From: Pseudomonas libanensis
GTDB lineage: Bacteria; Pseudomonadota; Gammaproteobacteria; Pseudomonadales; Pseudomonadaceae
Reading direction: 5' to 3'
Assembly (NCBI RefSeq): GCF_001439685.1
Contig: NZ_JYLH01000018.1
Span: forward strand, 46,179-110,178
Length of the DNA stretch: 64,000 bases
Within the stretch, counting starts at the first letter, position 1. Every line of letters begins with the position of its first letter. Positions 40,796 to 49,300 of the stretch are shown piece by piece. The notes under the pieces were generated by a model. The model was given only the letters and a program-made list of their open reading frames with translations, did no database searches and had not been told where the DNA came from. The translations under genes were made by a program, and so were the position numbers.

Positions 40796-41059
40796 ATGCG
40801 TGCCGAAGACATTCTCGCCGACGACACAAACGAAGCAACATTTGAAGGCGTGACCGTACGTAAGGGGACGGTGGGTGCTTTTTTGGCAAACGTTCGGGTT
40901 TGGAGTGATTCGGACGCGAGCATGGATGATCAACTGCTAGCTGAGCGAGAGATTATTCAATCTTTACCCGCTCTTAAGGCGATCGGGCTCCTCGATGTGT
41001 TTGAGCCTAAGGATTCCCGGTTGCGTGAGTTGATCTCCAGGGCGGGCGTGCCACAGTGA
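40796..41059 (+). CDS. Hypothetical protein (87 aa)
   Basis: ATG 40796 follows TGCGGAGACTG. The sequence MRAEDILADDTNEATFEGVT, VRKGTVGAFLANVRVWSDSD and FEPKDSRLRELISRAGVPQ suggests a soluble alpha-beta protein without signal peptide. It lies between the integrase remnant and the secreted protease and is read in the opposite direction to the protease. It looks conserved in kind with other pseudomonad island proteins, but I do not recognise a family. Confidence 0.55.
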   Translation: MRAEDILADDTNEATFEGVTVRKGTVGAFLANVRVWSDSDASMDDQLLAEREIIQSLPALKAIGLLDVFEPKDSRLRELISRAGVPQ

Positions 41060-41117
41060 GGGCATGGTCGAATCCAGATGGTCGTCACCCTGGTTAGCAA
41101 GATCAAAGATTGCCGCA

Positions 41118-42611
41118 TCACCTGGCATGACGCTGTGAGCGAACCGTTGCGCCTCTGATCACATCTGCGCGAATGGCCGACGGTTGCCCAGCGTTGTTGC
41201 GTGCATAGCTGCATAACGTGATCGGCAGCTCTGCTATGTCAATGAAAATGCCCTCGATGGCCAGGGTGTAGCGATCGTCGTCAATATCGCCACAGGTGCT
41301 GCTGACCGCCGCGTTCACGCTGTAGTAGTAATGCTGGCTGAAACCGTTGTGCTGGTCTTTCCAGGCGACGTGATAGCGGTGCTTTAGCTGCGGTGCCGGT
41401 GCCGGGTTGGTCAGGAATACCGAATGGGTGAACACATTGCGCAGCAGTGCTTCGGTCAGCGGCTGCTCGGCCTTTTGCACCCCGAGTATGCACAGCACAT
41501 GCGGCCCCAGCACTGGGCCGATGGGCTGGTTGATGTAGGCCTCGTCAGAGGCGGCAGCCACTTGATAGCCGTGTGTGCGTGCGCAATCGCTGATGTCATT
41601 CACGGCCTTGAATCGGTAGAACGGTTCCTGAATCGAAAACCTCAGGTTCCAGGTCGGACGGGTAATTTTGTCGGCATCACGTTGTAAATGCACATAGGGT
41701 TTCAGGTTCCACGGTTCGTCCAGCGTGATGTCAACGGCCTTGAGCTGGCAGGTTGGGGTGTCGTTACGGAAAACGCCGTCTACAAAGCAGTAGTACAAGT
41801 CGTTGGCGGGATAGCTGTAGTTGAATTTGGCAGCTTCGCAGGCCGAGTTGTTCTGGCAGCTATTGAGAATGTCCTTCTGAATGGCAGACGCGACCTTGCT
41901 GATGATGCTGGTGATTTCATTGGTGTTACGGTCCAGCATCGGACTGCCGGAGCTGCCTGGGCGCAAACCGTTGCAGCGGTTGCGCAAGGCGCTGGGGAAC
42001 ACGCCAGGATGCTCGGCAAAACTGTTGAGGATCGACTCCACGCAGGCGCTCATGCGCAGGCCCTTTTTCAGAAAACCGGTCGGCGCTCCCACGTTGATCA
42101 CTTCTCGATCCGACGTCTGCCGCTGGGAGGCCAGCTTGAGTGGCATGATCGCGCCGGCCACCAGCACGGCCAGCGATGTATCCAGTTCGAGCACGGCCAG
42201 GTCAGTGCCCACCATGCTGCTCCAATGTGCGGTCTTGACGGCGTAGGTGACACGCTGTTCGGGCGTGTCATGAAAGTAATTGAAGGTCACCTCGGCGGTG
42301 AATGCCTGGCGCACGCGCGCCGTACCGTAGCTGAAGAACACACAATGCCCGGCGGTCAGCACATAAGCCGGGCCGACGGCTTTACCCTGGCGGTTGCGCG
42401 TGTCGAGCAGAACGGCATTGCAGGTCTGGCCTAAGGCGTTTTTCAGTGAACCGATGCCGGTCCACTGCGGGTACCGTTGGTTTTTATTTTCAAGTGCCAC
42501 AGACGGGGACTGCTCGGTAAGGCCTTCGGCCAGGTCTCTGGCGTGGCTGGGCCAGACAGTGCCGAGCAACAGGAAATACAGAAAGACGGACGCGGTGTGA
42601 GTAAGTGACAT
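41118..42611 (-). CDS. Secreted trypsin-like serine protease
   Basis: 497 residues from ATG 42611 (GAGGCCCCTT upstream); earlier in-frame ATGs at 42635 and 42656 are possible. A signal peptide (LYFLLLGTVWPSHA) leads to a chymotrypsin-fold domain with the full triad: His 89 in LTAGHC, Asp 127 in GTDLAVLEL, and Ser 201 in PGSSGSPML. About 290 residues with many aromatic and polar residues follow, with cysteines, and resemble no domain I can name. It is likely exported, perhaps through a type II system such as the one at the window's right end. Substrate unknown. Confidence 0.78.
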   Translation of the reverse strand: MSLTHTASVFLYFLLLGTVWPSHARDLAEGLTEQSPSVALENKNQRYPQWTGIGSLKNALGQTCNAVLLDTRNRQGKAVGPAYVLTAGHCVFFSYGTARVRQAFTAEVTFNYFHDTPEQRVTYAVKTAHWSSMVGTDLAVLELDTSLAVLVAGAIMPLKLASQRQTSDREVINVGAPTGFLKKGLRMSACVESILNSFAEHPGVFPSALRNRCNGLRPGSSGSPMLDRNTNEITSIISKVASAIQKDILNSCQNNSACEAAKFNYSYPANDLYYCFVDGVFRNDTPTCQLKAVDITLDEPWNLKPYVHLQRDADKITRPTWNLRFSIQEPFYRFKAVNDISDCARTHGYQVAAASDEAYINQPIGPVLGPHVLCILGVQKAEQPLTEALLRNVFTHSVFLTNPAPAPQLKHRYHVAWKDQHNGFSQHYYYSVNAAVSSTCGDIDDDRYTLAIEGIFIDIAELPITLCSYARNNAGQPSAIRADVIRGATVRSQRHAR

Positions 42612-42911
42612 AAGGGGCCTCGACAAGGAAGTCATTGATTGGCTGAAACTAACCAATCAGGCCTAGGCAGGAGGCATACATGACTATTGCGTAACCCTTG
42701 GTGCGAGTGCGGATTGACGTTGAAAGCCGATCACGTCGGGTCCATCAGCGACCGGGCGTTCGTCCTAGCGCTTTGGCAGCGAACCGTCAGTGTGATTTTT
42801 ATAGCTTTATTGGGGAGTGGTCAGTGCACCCGCATTTCCCACTCCCATCGCTTGCGCTAGCCCTCTATTTTGCTATCTTGCCCGCTCGTATCGCAGTGGA
42901 AGCATCGAAGC
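42612..42911. other. Intergenic region between divergent protease and DUF2388 genes
   Basis: 300 bases with no supported gene. It should contain the promoters of both divergent genes. I see no clear operator; no recognisable open frame has a ribosome binding site. Confidence 0.5.
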
Positions 42912-43238
42912 ATGGATTTATGGAAGACGTTGGCAGCCATCATCACGGTGTCGATCAGTGCTGACGTAATGGCGTGGTATGTCGAAAATCCAGTAGAGCG
43001 AGCGCTGACCGTCACGACGCTGTTTCCGACCATGATCCTCGGCGGAACAACGGCATTTACAATGTATGGCCCCTCTTTGATGAAAAAAGCCAAGAACGAT
43101 GCGCTCGCATACATTGGCTCTGATGGTGAGATCCGCGGCGCGCAGTTTGAGCAGGCTTCTCGCTACTATCGCTCGACCTACAACGCGCCGCTAATGTCTG
43201 ACATGCAGTTGGCGCGAGCGATCGTCGTGGCGTATTGA
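42912..43238 (+). CDS. DUF2388-like protein
   Basis: 108 residues from ATG 42912 (GGAAG upstream is weak). The C-terminal half, AYIGSDGEIRGAQFEQASRY and STYNAPLMSDMQLARAIVVA, is the DUF2388 pattern seen in small exported Pseudomonas proteins. The N-terminal half is hydrophobic (LAAIITVSISADVMAWYV and TLFPTMILGGTTAF), so it may be a membrane-anchored variant rather than a cleaved one. The usual family signal peptide is not obvious. Function unknown. Two terminator hairpins follow. Confidence 0.65.
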   Translation: MDLWKTLAAIITVSISADVMAWYVENPVERALTVTTLFPTMILGGTTAFTMYGPSLMKKAKNDALAYIGSDGEIRGAQFEQASRYYRSTYNAPLMSDMQLARAIVVAY

Positions 43239-43307
43239 GTACAACCTTTCACGCCCTCTTCACATTCATATGTTTATGGTGACTCCAGCTCCTGGTGAAA
43301 ACCTCTT

Positions 43308-43334
43308 AGCCCGTGCCCCATCGCGGGCTTTTCT
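43308..43334 (+). terminator. Terminator after the DUF2388-like gene
   Basis: AGCCCG and CGGGCT arms around an 11-base loop followed by TTTTC. Confidence 0.7.
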
Positions 43335-43350
43335 TTGTCTGCTAAACGGT

Positions 43351-43379
43351 AAAAGCCCGGCATGTCTGCTGGGCTTTTC
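43351..43379. terminator. Second terminator hairpin, convergent side of the pentonate operon
   Basis: AAAAGCCCGGC and GCTGGGCTTTT flank a short loop; on the minus strand it also serves the dehydratase gene ending at 43424. Confidence 0.7.
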
Positions 43380-43423
43380 TGCGTTGGCTTCTCAAGCGGG
43401 GCGGCTATGCCCTCGCTCGCTTG

Positions 43424-45208
43424 TCAATGCGAATGCCGCGGCTCACCACTGCGGGCAATCACGCGCAGATGCAGCGTCGCAGGCTCCAGGCACCCACCTG
43501 TAGAAAGCTGCCCCACCAACTGCCGGTACAGTTCCTGCCAGGGTGTCTGGGAGGGCGGGATGTTCGGCGTCCACTCAAGTCGACGCCGGCTCATCTCGGC
43601 CTCGTCTATCAGCAGGTTGACCGTGCGTGTGTTCAGGTCGACTTTCAGGCGGTCGTTGGTTTTGAGCAACGCCAAGCCACCGCCTACCGCTGCTTCGGGG
43701 GACATGTTGAGAATTGACGGGCTTGCCGACGTGCCGCTTTGGCGCCCATCGCCCAGGCAGGGCAAGGAGTCGATGCCTTGTTTGATCAGGGCGGCGGGAG
43801 GCGCCATGTTCACCACTTCTGCACTGCCGGGGTAGCCCACGGTGCCCACGCCGCGGATGACCAGGATGCAGCGCTCGTTGATATCCAGCGCCGGGTCGTC
43901 GATGCGGGTGTGATAGTCCTCTGGCCCTTCGAACACGATCGCCCGGGCCTCGAAGCTGTTTTCTGCGCCGGGTTCGGACAGGTAGGTCTTGCGAAACGCT
44001 TCGCCCACCACCGACATTTTCATGATGGCGCTGTCGAAGAAGTTGCCGCTGAGCACGATGAAACCGGCGCGGTGTTTGAGCGGGGTTTCAAAGGGGTAGA
44101 TCACATCGGCGTTGCTGGTCAGGGCGCTGCTGACGATTTCGCCGATGGTCTTGCCGCTGACCGTCGCGCAGTCTTTATGCAGACGCCCGGCTTTTTGCAG
44201 TTCGTGCATCACGGCCGGCACGCCGCCGGCGCGGTGGAAGCCTTCGCCGAGGTACTTGCCTGCCGGCATGCAATTGACCAGCAGCGGCACGTCCTCGCCA
44301 ATCCGTTGCCAGTCATCCAGGCTCAGTTCGACGCCCATGTGCCGGGCAATCGCAATCAGGTGCGGAGGGCAATTGCTGGATGCGCCGAGTGCCGAGGCGA
44401 CGGCGATCGCGTTCTCGAATGCCTCACGCGTCATGATCTGCGACGGCCTTACGTCTTGCAGGACCAGCTCGCAGATGCGCTTGCCGGTGGCATAGGCCAT
44501 TTGCCCGCGCTCACGGTAGGGCGCCGGAATGCTCGCACAGCCGGGCAACGACATCCCCAGGGCTTCGGCCAACGCATTCATCGACAGCGCGGTGCCCATG
44601 GTGTTGCAGTGCCCAACGGACGGCGAGGCCGCCGTGGTCATCTCCATGAAGCCTTCGTAGTCGATTTCGCCGGTGGCCATCAGATTGCGCGCATGCCACA
44701 GCACGGTGCCGGAGCCGATCAACTCACCCTTGTGGTGACCGTCGAGCATCGGGCCGCCGGACAGGACAATGGCGGGCAGGTCGGTGGTTGCGGCAGCCAT
44801 CAGGCACGCGGGGGTGGTTTTGTCGCAACCGGTGGTGAGGACTACGCCGTCCAACGGGTAACCGTGGAGGATCTCCACCAACCCCAAATACGCCAGGTTA
44901 CGGTCCAGTGCGGCCGTGGGCCGACGCGATTGCTCGGCGATCGGATGCACCGGGAACTCCATGGGTATGCCGCCGGCATCACGAATACCGGCCTTGACGC
45001 GTTGCGCCAACTCCAGATGATGACGGTTGCAGGGGGTCAGGTCGCTGCCGGTCTGGGCGATGCCGATGATCGGGCGTCCCGATTGCAGTTCTTCGCGGGT
45101 CATCCCGTAGTTCATGTAGCGTTCGACATACAGGGCAGTCATGTCCGCGTGGGCAGGGTCATTGAACCATTGCTCGCTGCGCAGGCGACGTGTTGGCGTT
45201 TCACTCAT
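43424..45208 (-). CDS. xylD: Pentonate dehydratase, IlvD/Edd family (D-xylonate dehydratase-like)
   Basis: 594 residues from ATG 45208. IlvD/Edd family iron-sulfur dehydratase: GCDKTTPACLMAAATTDLPA, SVGHCNTMGTALSMNALAEA and ASSNCPPHLIA contain the conserved cluster cysteines. Length and sequence style match the D-xylonate/L-arabinonate dehydratase branch (Caulobacter XylD, about 595) rather than IlvD. Next to it on the same strand is an FAH-family dehydratase, and across the intergenic region a ketoglutarate semialdehyde dehydrogenase. Together they fit the Weimberg pathway. The exact pentonate (xylonate, arabinonate) cannot be read from sequence. Confidence 0.85.
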   Translation of the reverse strand: MSETPTRRLRSEQWFNDPAHADMTALYVERYMNYGMTREELQSGRPIIGIAQTGSDLTPCNRHHLELAQRVKAGIRDAGGIPMEFPVHPIAEQSRRPTAALDRNLAYLGLVEILHGYPLDGVVLTTGCDKTTPACLMAAATTDLPAIVLSGGPMLDGHHKGELIGSGTVLWHARNLMATGEIDYEGFMEMTTAASPSVGHCNTMGTALSMNALAEALGMSLPGCASIPAPYRERGQMAYATGKRICELVLQDVRPSQIMTREAFENAIAVASALGASSNCPPHLIAIARHMGVELSLDDWQRIGEDVPLLVNCMPAGKYLGEGFHRAGGVPAVMHELQKAGRLHKDCATVSGKTIGEIVSSALTSNADVIYPFETPLKHRAGFIVLSGNFFDSAIMKMSVVGEAFRKTYLSEPGAENSFEARAIVFEGPEDYHTRIDDPALDINERCILVIRGVGTVGYPGSAEVVNMAPPAALIKQGIDSLPCLGDGRQSGTSASPSILNMSPEAAVGGGLALLKTNDRLKVDLNTRTVNLLIDEAEMSRRRLEWTPNIPPSQTPWQELYRQLVGQLSTGGCLEPATLHLRVIARSGEPRHSH

Positions 45209-45258
45209 GATTTTTTTCTCTCTTGTCATTATTGGCTGAATCGACAATCGGTTGGGAT

Positions 45259-46440
45259 TCAGCGGGCGAGCAGGCCACGGGACGCCAGATTGCGCAACAA
45301 GGCGCCGACCCCGAATGTCCAGGGGGTGGCGGCACAGCTGTGGGTCACCTGGTTATGCAGGCTACCGAGCAACGGGCTGCTGATACGGACGCGGTCGCCC
45401 AGCTTGTGGGTAAAACCGCTGCCGGCCTGATCGCGGTCTTCAGTGGGGGCGAACAGCGTACCGAGAAACAGCAGAAAACCATCGGGGTATTGGTGATTGG
45501 TGTTGAGCGTCTGACCCACCAGGTCCTGTGGGTCGCGGCTGATCTGACTCATTGAGCTTGAGCCTTGCAGCCGATAACCGTCTTCGCCTTGTACCTCTAG
45601 ATCGACCACGCAGGCCCGCACATCATCCAGGCCGAAGTGTTCGTCGAACAGGCGGATAAACGGCCCAATGGCGCAGGAGGCATTGTTGTCCTTGGCCTTG
45701 CTCAGCAACAGCGCGCTGCGGCCTTCGAAATCGCGCAGGTTGACGTCGTTGCCCAGGGTGGCACCGTGGATCTGGCCACGGCTGTTCACCGCCAGCACCA
45801 CTTCGGGTTCCGGGTTGTTCCACTGCGAGCCGGGATGAATGCCGATGTGGCTACCGCTTCCCACCGCCGCGAGGATAGGTGCCTTGGTGAAGATCTCCGC
45901 ATCCGGGCCAATGCCGACTTCCAGGTATTGCGACCACATCCCCCGTTCGATCAGCAAGGCCTTGAGACGCATGGCTTGCTCCGAGCCCGGTACGATCGAG
46001 CGCAGGTTGTCGCCAATTACGCTGCGGACGGTGGCGCGCACAGACTCGGCTTTTGCCATGTCACCGCCGGCCTGCTCCTCGATCACGCGCTCGATCATGC
46101 TGGCGGCGAACGTGACCCCGGCGGCCTTGATCACCTGCAAGTCCAGGGGCGGCAGCAAGTAGGGTCTGGACGGATCGGGAGCCGGGCCAGTGTTGGCGAG
46201 CAGCGCTTCGACACTGGCGATAAAGGTGCCGGGCGTCTGCCTCACGGCCGCCAGTGGAGATTGCGTTTCCAGCAGGTCGCTCAGGGTCGAAAAACGCTCC
46301 GACAGATCAAACACACCGTCGCTGCGCAGCACTATCGGCGAGGGGCCTGCGATACTGCCTGGCACCCACGCGCGGCCGATCAGGGTGGCGGCCATACCAT
46401 CGACCGGCAGGGTATTTTCGGGAGTCAGCAATAACGGCAT
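45259..46440 (-). CDS. xylX: FAH-family 2-keto-3-deoxypentonate dehydratase (XylX-like)
   Basis: 393 residues; ATG 46440 follows CAGGAAAA. The C-terminal FAH fold is visible in AAVGSGSHIGIHPGSQWNNP with EPEVVLAVNSRGQIHGATLG and NDVNLRDFEGRSALLLSKAK, which hold the metal-binding Glu/Asp ligands. The size and long N-terminal extension match Caulobacter XylX, which dehydrates 2-keto-3-deoxypentonate to 2-oxoglutarate semialdehyde. It is the first gene of the minus-strand operon with the dehydratase 50 bases downstream. A palindromic operator lies in front of it. Confidence 0.8.
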   Translation of the reverse strand: MPLLLTPENTLPVDGMAATLIGRAWVPGSIAGPSPIVLRSDGVFDLSERFSTLSDLLETQSPLAAVRQTPGTFIASVEALLANTGPAPDPSRPYLLPPLDLQVIKAAGVTFAASMIERVIEEQAGGDMAKAESVRATVRSVIGDNLRSIVPGSEQAMRLKALLIERGMWSQYLEVGIGPDAEIFTKAPILAAVGSGSHIGIHPGSQWNNPEPEVVLAVNSRGQIHGATLGNDVNLRDFEGRSALLLSKAKDNNASCAIGPFIRLFDEHFGLDDVRACVVDLEVQGEDGYRLQGSSSMSQISRDPQDLVGQTLNTNHQYPDGFLLFLGTLFAPTEDRDQAGSGFTHKLGDRVRISSPLLGSLHNQVTHSCAATPWTFGVGALLRNLASRGLLAR

Positions 46441-46518
46441 GGCGAATTTTCCTGGTTCGTAAAGCCTTCACGCTATGGCGGCGAGTCGATAAACTCCAAT
46501 GAGATATATTCAGTATTT

Positions 46519-46535
46519 GATAACGTCAGGTTATT
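46519..46535. promoter_or_regulatory. LysR-type operator, copy 1 (xylX/regulator intergenic)
   Basis: GATAAC-GTCAG-GTTATT, a 15-base ATAAC-N5-GTTAT palindrome of T-N11-A form (T 46521, A 46533). It lies 79 bases before xylX and 20 before the regulator gene. The same sequence with a different spacer recurs at 47529. Confidence 0.65.
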
Positions 46536-46554
46536 AGTAGCCCAGGGAATAGCC

Positions 46555-47505
46555 ATGTCCGATCTGTCCTTCTCCAGCTTCTGCGGCTGGCTGAAATTCC
46601 GTCATCTTGTGTTGATCGATACGTTGGGACGCACGCGCAACATGCACCTGGCGGCGCAACAGATGAACCTCAGCCAGCCGGCCATCAGCAAGATGCTCAA
46701 GGAAATCGAAAGCCTGCTCGGCTTCGCCTTGTTCGAACGATTGCCGCGCAGCATGCCGCCGACCGCCCTGGGTGAGCACGTGCTGCGTTATGCGCAGATT
46801 GCCTTGAACGACGCGCGTTCGTTTGTCGAGCAAATCAGCAGCCTGCGGGAGGGCGGTCATGGCTCCCTCAAGGTCGGCGGGATTTTTGCCGCAACGGCTG
46901 CGGCTTTGCCCGACGCGGTCCTGCAGATCAAACAGCGCTGGCCGCTGCTTTCGATTGAAGTAGTGGAGCAGACCAGTAATCGCCTGATGGAGATGCTTGA
47001 AGAGAAGCAGCTGGATCTGGCGGTGGCCCGGTTTACCGATCAAAGCCAGCAGCGACGCTATGACTTCGAGCCCTTGGCGCCCGAACCGTTCTCGATCGTG
47101 GTCAACGGTCGTCACCCGCTGGCGGACGCCGGCCCGCTCTCGTTGCAACAACTGGTGGATTTGCCGTGGATTCTCTATCCGGTCGGCACGCCGATTCGTG
47201 GCCGCATGGAACATGCCTTTGCCGAAGCCGGTGTCGGGATGCCACGCAACACCATTGACACCATTTCCATGCAGACCTTCCTTCAGGTTTTGCAGCGCGG
47301 GCCGATGATCGGGATGCTGCCCAGCGCCATGGTCAACCCGTTGCTCGAAAGCGGCCAATTGAAGACGCTCGATACCCCGCTGCACTTGGTGCCGCAGGAC
47401 TACGGCATCCTCACGCGCAAAGGTGAACAACTGATAGGGGCGGCACTGGAGTTCGCCGAAATACTCAAGGAAAACGCACGCCTGGCCAGGGGGCAGCCAG
47501 GTTAA
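46555..47505 (+). CDS. LysR-family regulator of the pentonate genes
   Basis: 316 residues; ATG 46555 follows CAGGGAA. The N-terminal winged helix reads MHLAAQQMNLSQPAISKMLK with EIESLLGFALFERLPRSMPP, followed by an effector-binding domain (LSIEVVEQTSNRLMEMLEEK, and LPWILYPVGTPIRGRMEHAF). It resembles the GbpR group of LysR regulators that respond to sugars or sugar acids. It is divergent from xylX and convergent in direction with the dehydrogenase gene. Two identical palindromes flank it and are its likely operators. Confidence 0.9.
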   Translation: MSDLSFSSFCGWLKFRHLVLIDTLGRTRNMHLAAQQMNLSQPAISKMLKEIESLLGFALFERLPRSMPPTALGEHVLRYAQIALNDARSFVEQISSLREGGHGSLKVGGIFAATAAALPDAVLQIKQRWPLLSIEVVEQTSNRLMEMLEEKQLDLAVARFTDQSQQRRYDFEPLAPEPFSIVVNGRHPLADAGPLSLQQLVDLPWILYPVGTPIRGRMEHAFAEAGVGMPRNTIDTISMQTFLQVLQRGPMIGMLPSAMVNPLLESGQLKTLDTPLHLVPQDYGILTRKGEQLIGAALEFAEILKENARLARGQPG

Positions 47506-47528
47506 GGGGAAAAAATGAAGGTTGCTGT

Positions 47529-47545
47529 GATAACGGATCGTTATC
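47529..47545. promoter_or_regulatory. LysR-type operator, copy 2 (before the dehydrogenase gene)
   Basis: GATAAC-GGATC-GTTATC, a perfect 6-base inverted repeat with T-N11-A (T 47531, A 47543). It lies 86 bases before the dehydrogenase start. It shares ATAAC-N5-GTTAT with copy 1. Confidence 0.7.
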
Positions 47546-47630
47546 GGATAATCAACAAATGCCATTGGGAAAGAATCGTTTGGCGGCAGTAGAGTACCGA
47601 CCAGATTCCCATCTGGGTCAGGAGACTCTC

Positions 47631-49211
47631 ATGCCCGAACTGTCCGGATACAACTTTATCGCCGGGGGCCGCAGCGCTGCCGGGTCGGTGTTGCTGCACA
47701 GCGTTGATGCTACAACCGGGCAACCCCTGCCCATAGGTTTTGTCCAGGCCACGGTCGAGGAAGTGGATGCCGCTGCCGTGGCGGCTGCCCAGGCTTATCC
47801 CGCCTTTCGCAACCTGTCGGCCGTGCGCCGAGCGCAATTTCTGGAGGCCATAGCCAGTGAACTGGACGCCTTGGGCGATGACTTTGTGGCCCTTGTGTGT
47901 CAGGAGACTGCGTTGCCGGCGGCGCGTATTCAGGGTGAACGATCCCGCACCAGTGGGCAGATGCGCCTGTTCGCCAAGGCCCTGCGCCACGGTGGCTTTT
48001 ACGGAGCGCGTATCGACTTGCCGCTGCCCGCCCGCCAACCCTTGCCCAGGAGCGATCTGCGCCAGTGCCGTTTGGGCCTCGGCCCGGTAGCGGTGTTCGG
48101 CGCGAGTAATTTTCCGCTGGCATTCTCCACCGCAGGCGGCGATACCGCTGCCGCGCTCGCCGCGGGCTGCCCGGTCGTGTTCAAGGCCCACAGCGGGCAC
48201 ATGGCGACCGCCGAACGGGTGGCCGAAGCCATTATCCGCGCCGCCGAGCAGACCGACATGCCCAGAGGCGTGTTCAACATGGTTTTCGGTGCCGGTGTGG
48301 GAGAAACCCTGGTCAAGCACCCCATGATTCAAGCCGTCGGCTTCACCGGTTCACTCAAGGGCGGCAGGGCGCTGTGTGACATGGCGGCTGCGCGCCCGCA
48401 ACCGATCCCGGTGTTTGCCGAGATGAGCAGCATCAATCCGGTAGTGGTATTGCCAGAAGCCTTGCAGGTACGGGGCGAGCGTGTCGCGACCGAGCTGGCG
48501 GCTTCGGTGGTCATGGGGGCAGGGCAGTTCTGTACCAATCCTGGCTTGGTTATCGGCATTCGCTCAGCGGCATTCAGCCGCTTCGTGCAAACGCTCAGTC
48601 CATTGCTGGCCGATCAGCCGGGGCAAACCATGCTCAATGCCAATGGCCTGCGCAGCTATGTCCAGGGCTGTGAAGCCTTGCTGGAGCATCCGCAGATCAC
48701 CCATTTGGCCGGGCACGTACCGCAGGGTAATCAGGCCCGCGCGCAGTTGTTCCAGGCTGATGTCGAGCTGCTTCTGACTGGCAGCGTCTTGCTGCAGGAA
48801 GAAATCTTCGGTCCGGCCACGGTGGTAGTGGAAGTGGCTGATCGGGCCGAGCTGCTGGCGGCGTTGCAGGGTTTGCGCGGCCAACTGACAGCCACCCTGA
48901 TCGGTGAGCCGGCTGAACTTGAGCAGTGTGCTGACCTTGTGGCCGTGCTTGAGCAAAAAGTCGGGCGAGTGCTGATCAACGGTTACCCGACCGGGGTAGA
49001 GGTCTGCGATGCCATGGTCCATGGCGGGCCTTGGCCAGCGACGTCCGATGCCCGTGGCACCTCGGTAGGCACCTTGGCCATCGATCGGTTCCAGCGGCCG
49101 GTGTGCTACCAGAACTTCCCCGATGGCTTGCTTCCCGATGCCTTGAAGAACAGCAATCCCTTGGGGCTGATGCGCCTGGTCAACGGAGAACACACGGCCC
49201 AGCCACTGTAA
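47631..49211 (+). CDS. 2-oxoglutarate semialdehyde (2,5-dioxovalerate) dehydrogenase
   Basis: 526 residues from ATG 47631, with CAGGAG upstream. Aldehyde dehydrogenase fold: GPVAVFGASNFPLAFSTAGG (NAD(P) entry), CPVVFKAHSGH, VGFTGSLKGGRALC, general base Glu in FAEMSSINPVVV, and the nucleophile Cys in GQFCTNPGL. The KAHSGH and EMSSINP variants typify the KGSADH branch, which oxidises 2-oxoglutarate semialdehyde to 2-oxoglutarate, the last step of Weimberg-type sugar acid degradation. It is read with the MFS permease downstream. Confidence 0.88.
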   Translation: MPELSGYNFIAGGRSAAGSVLLHSVDATTGQPLPIGFVQATVEEVDAAAVAAAQAYPAFRNLSAVRRAQFLEAIASELDALGDDFVALVCQETALPAARIQGERSRTSGQMRLFAKALRHGGFYGARIDLPLPARQPLPRSDLRQCRLGLGPVAVFGASNFPLAFSTAGGDTAAALAAGCPVVFKAHSGHMATAERVAEAIIRAAEQTDMPRGVFNMVFGAGVGETLVKHPMIQAVGFTGSLKGGRALCDMAAARPQPIPVFAEMSSINPVVVLPEALQVRGERVATELAASVVMGAGQFCTNPGLVIGIRSAAFSRFVQTLSPLLADQPGQTMLNANGLRSYVQGCEALLEHPQITHLAGHVPQGNQARAQLFQADVELLLTGSVLLQEEIFGPATVVVEVADRAELLAALQGLRGQLTATLIGEPAELEQCADLVAVLEQKVGRVLINGYPTGVEVCDAMVHGGPWPATSDARGTSVGTLAIDRFQRPVCYQNFPDGLLPDALKNSNPLGLMRLVNGEHTAQPL

Positions 49212-49300
49212 CAACGGCAGCACTGCCGGATGAGTGCTCATTCGGCTTGACCCATTCGATAAAAATAATCAGGCATATCCATATGCCCAGGGGTTACCTC

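Noticed and set aside
43739..45430. 563-codon open frame opposite the pentonate dehydratase
   Set aside because: Antisense shadow; composition is typical of reverse translation of a high-GC gene.
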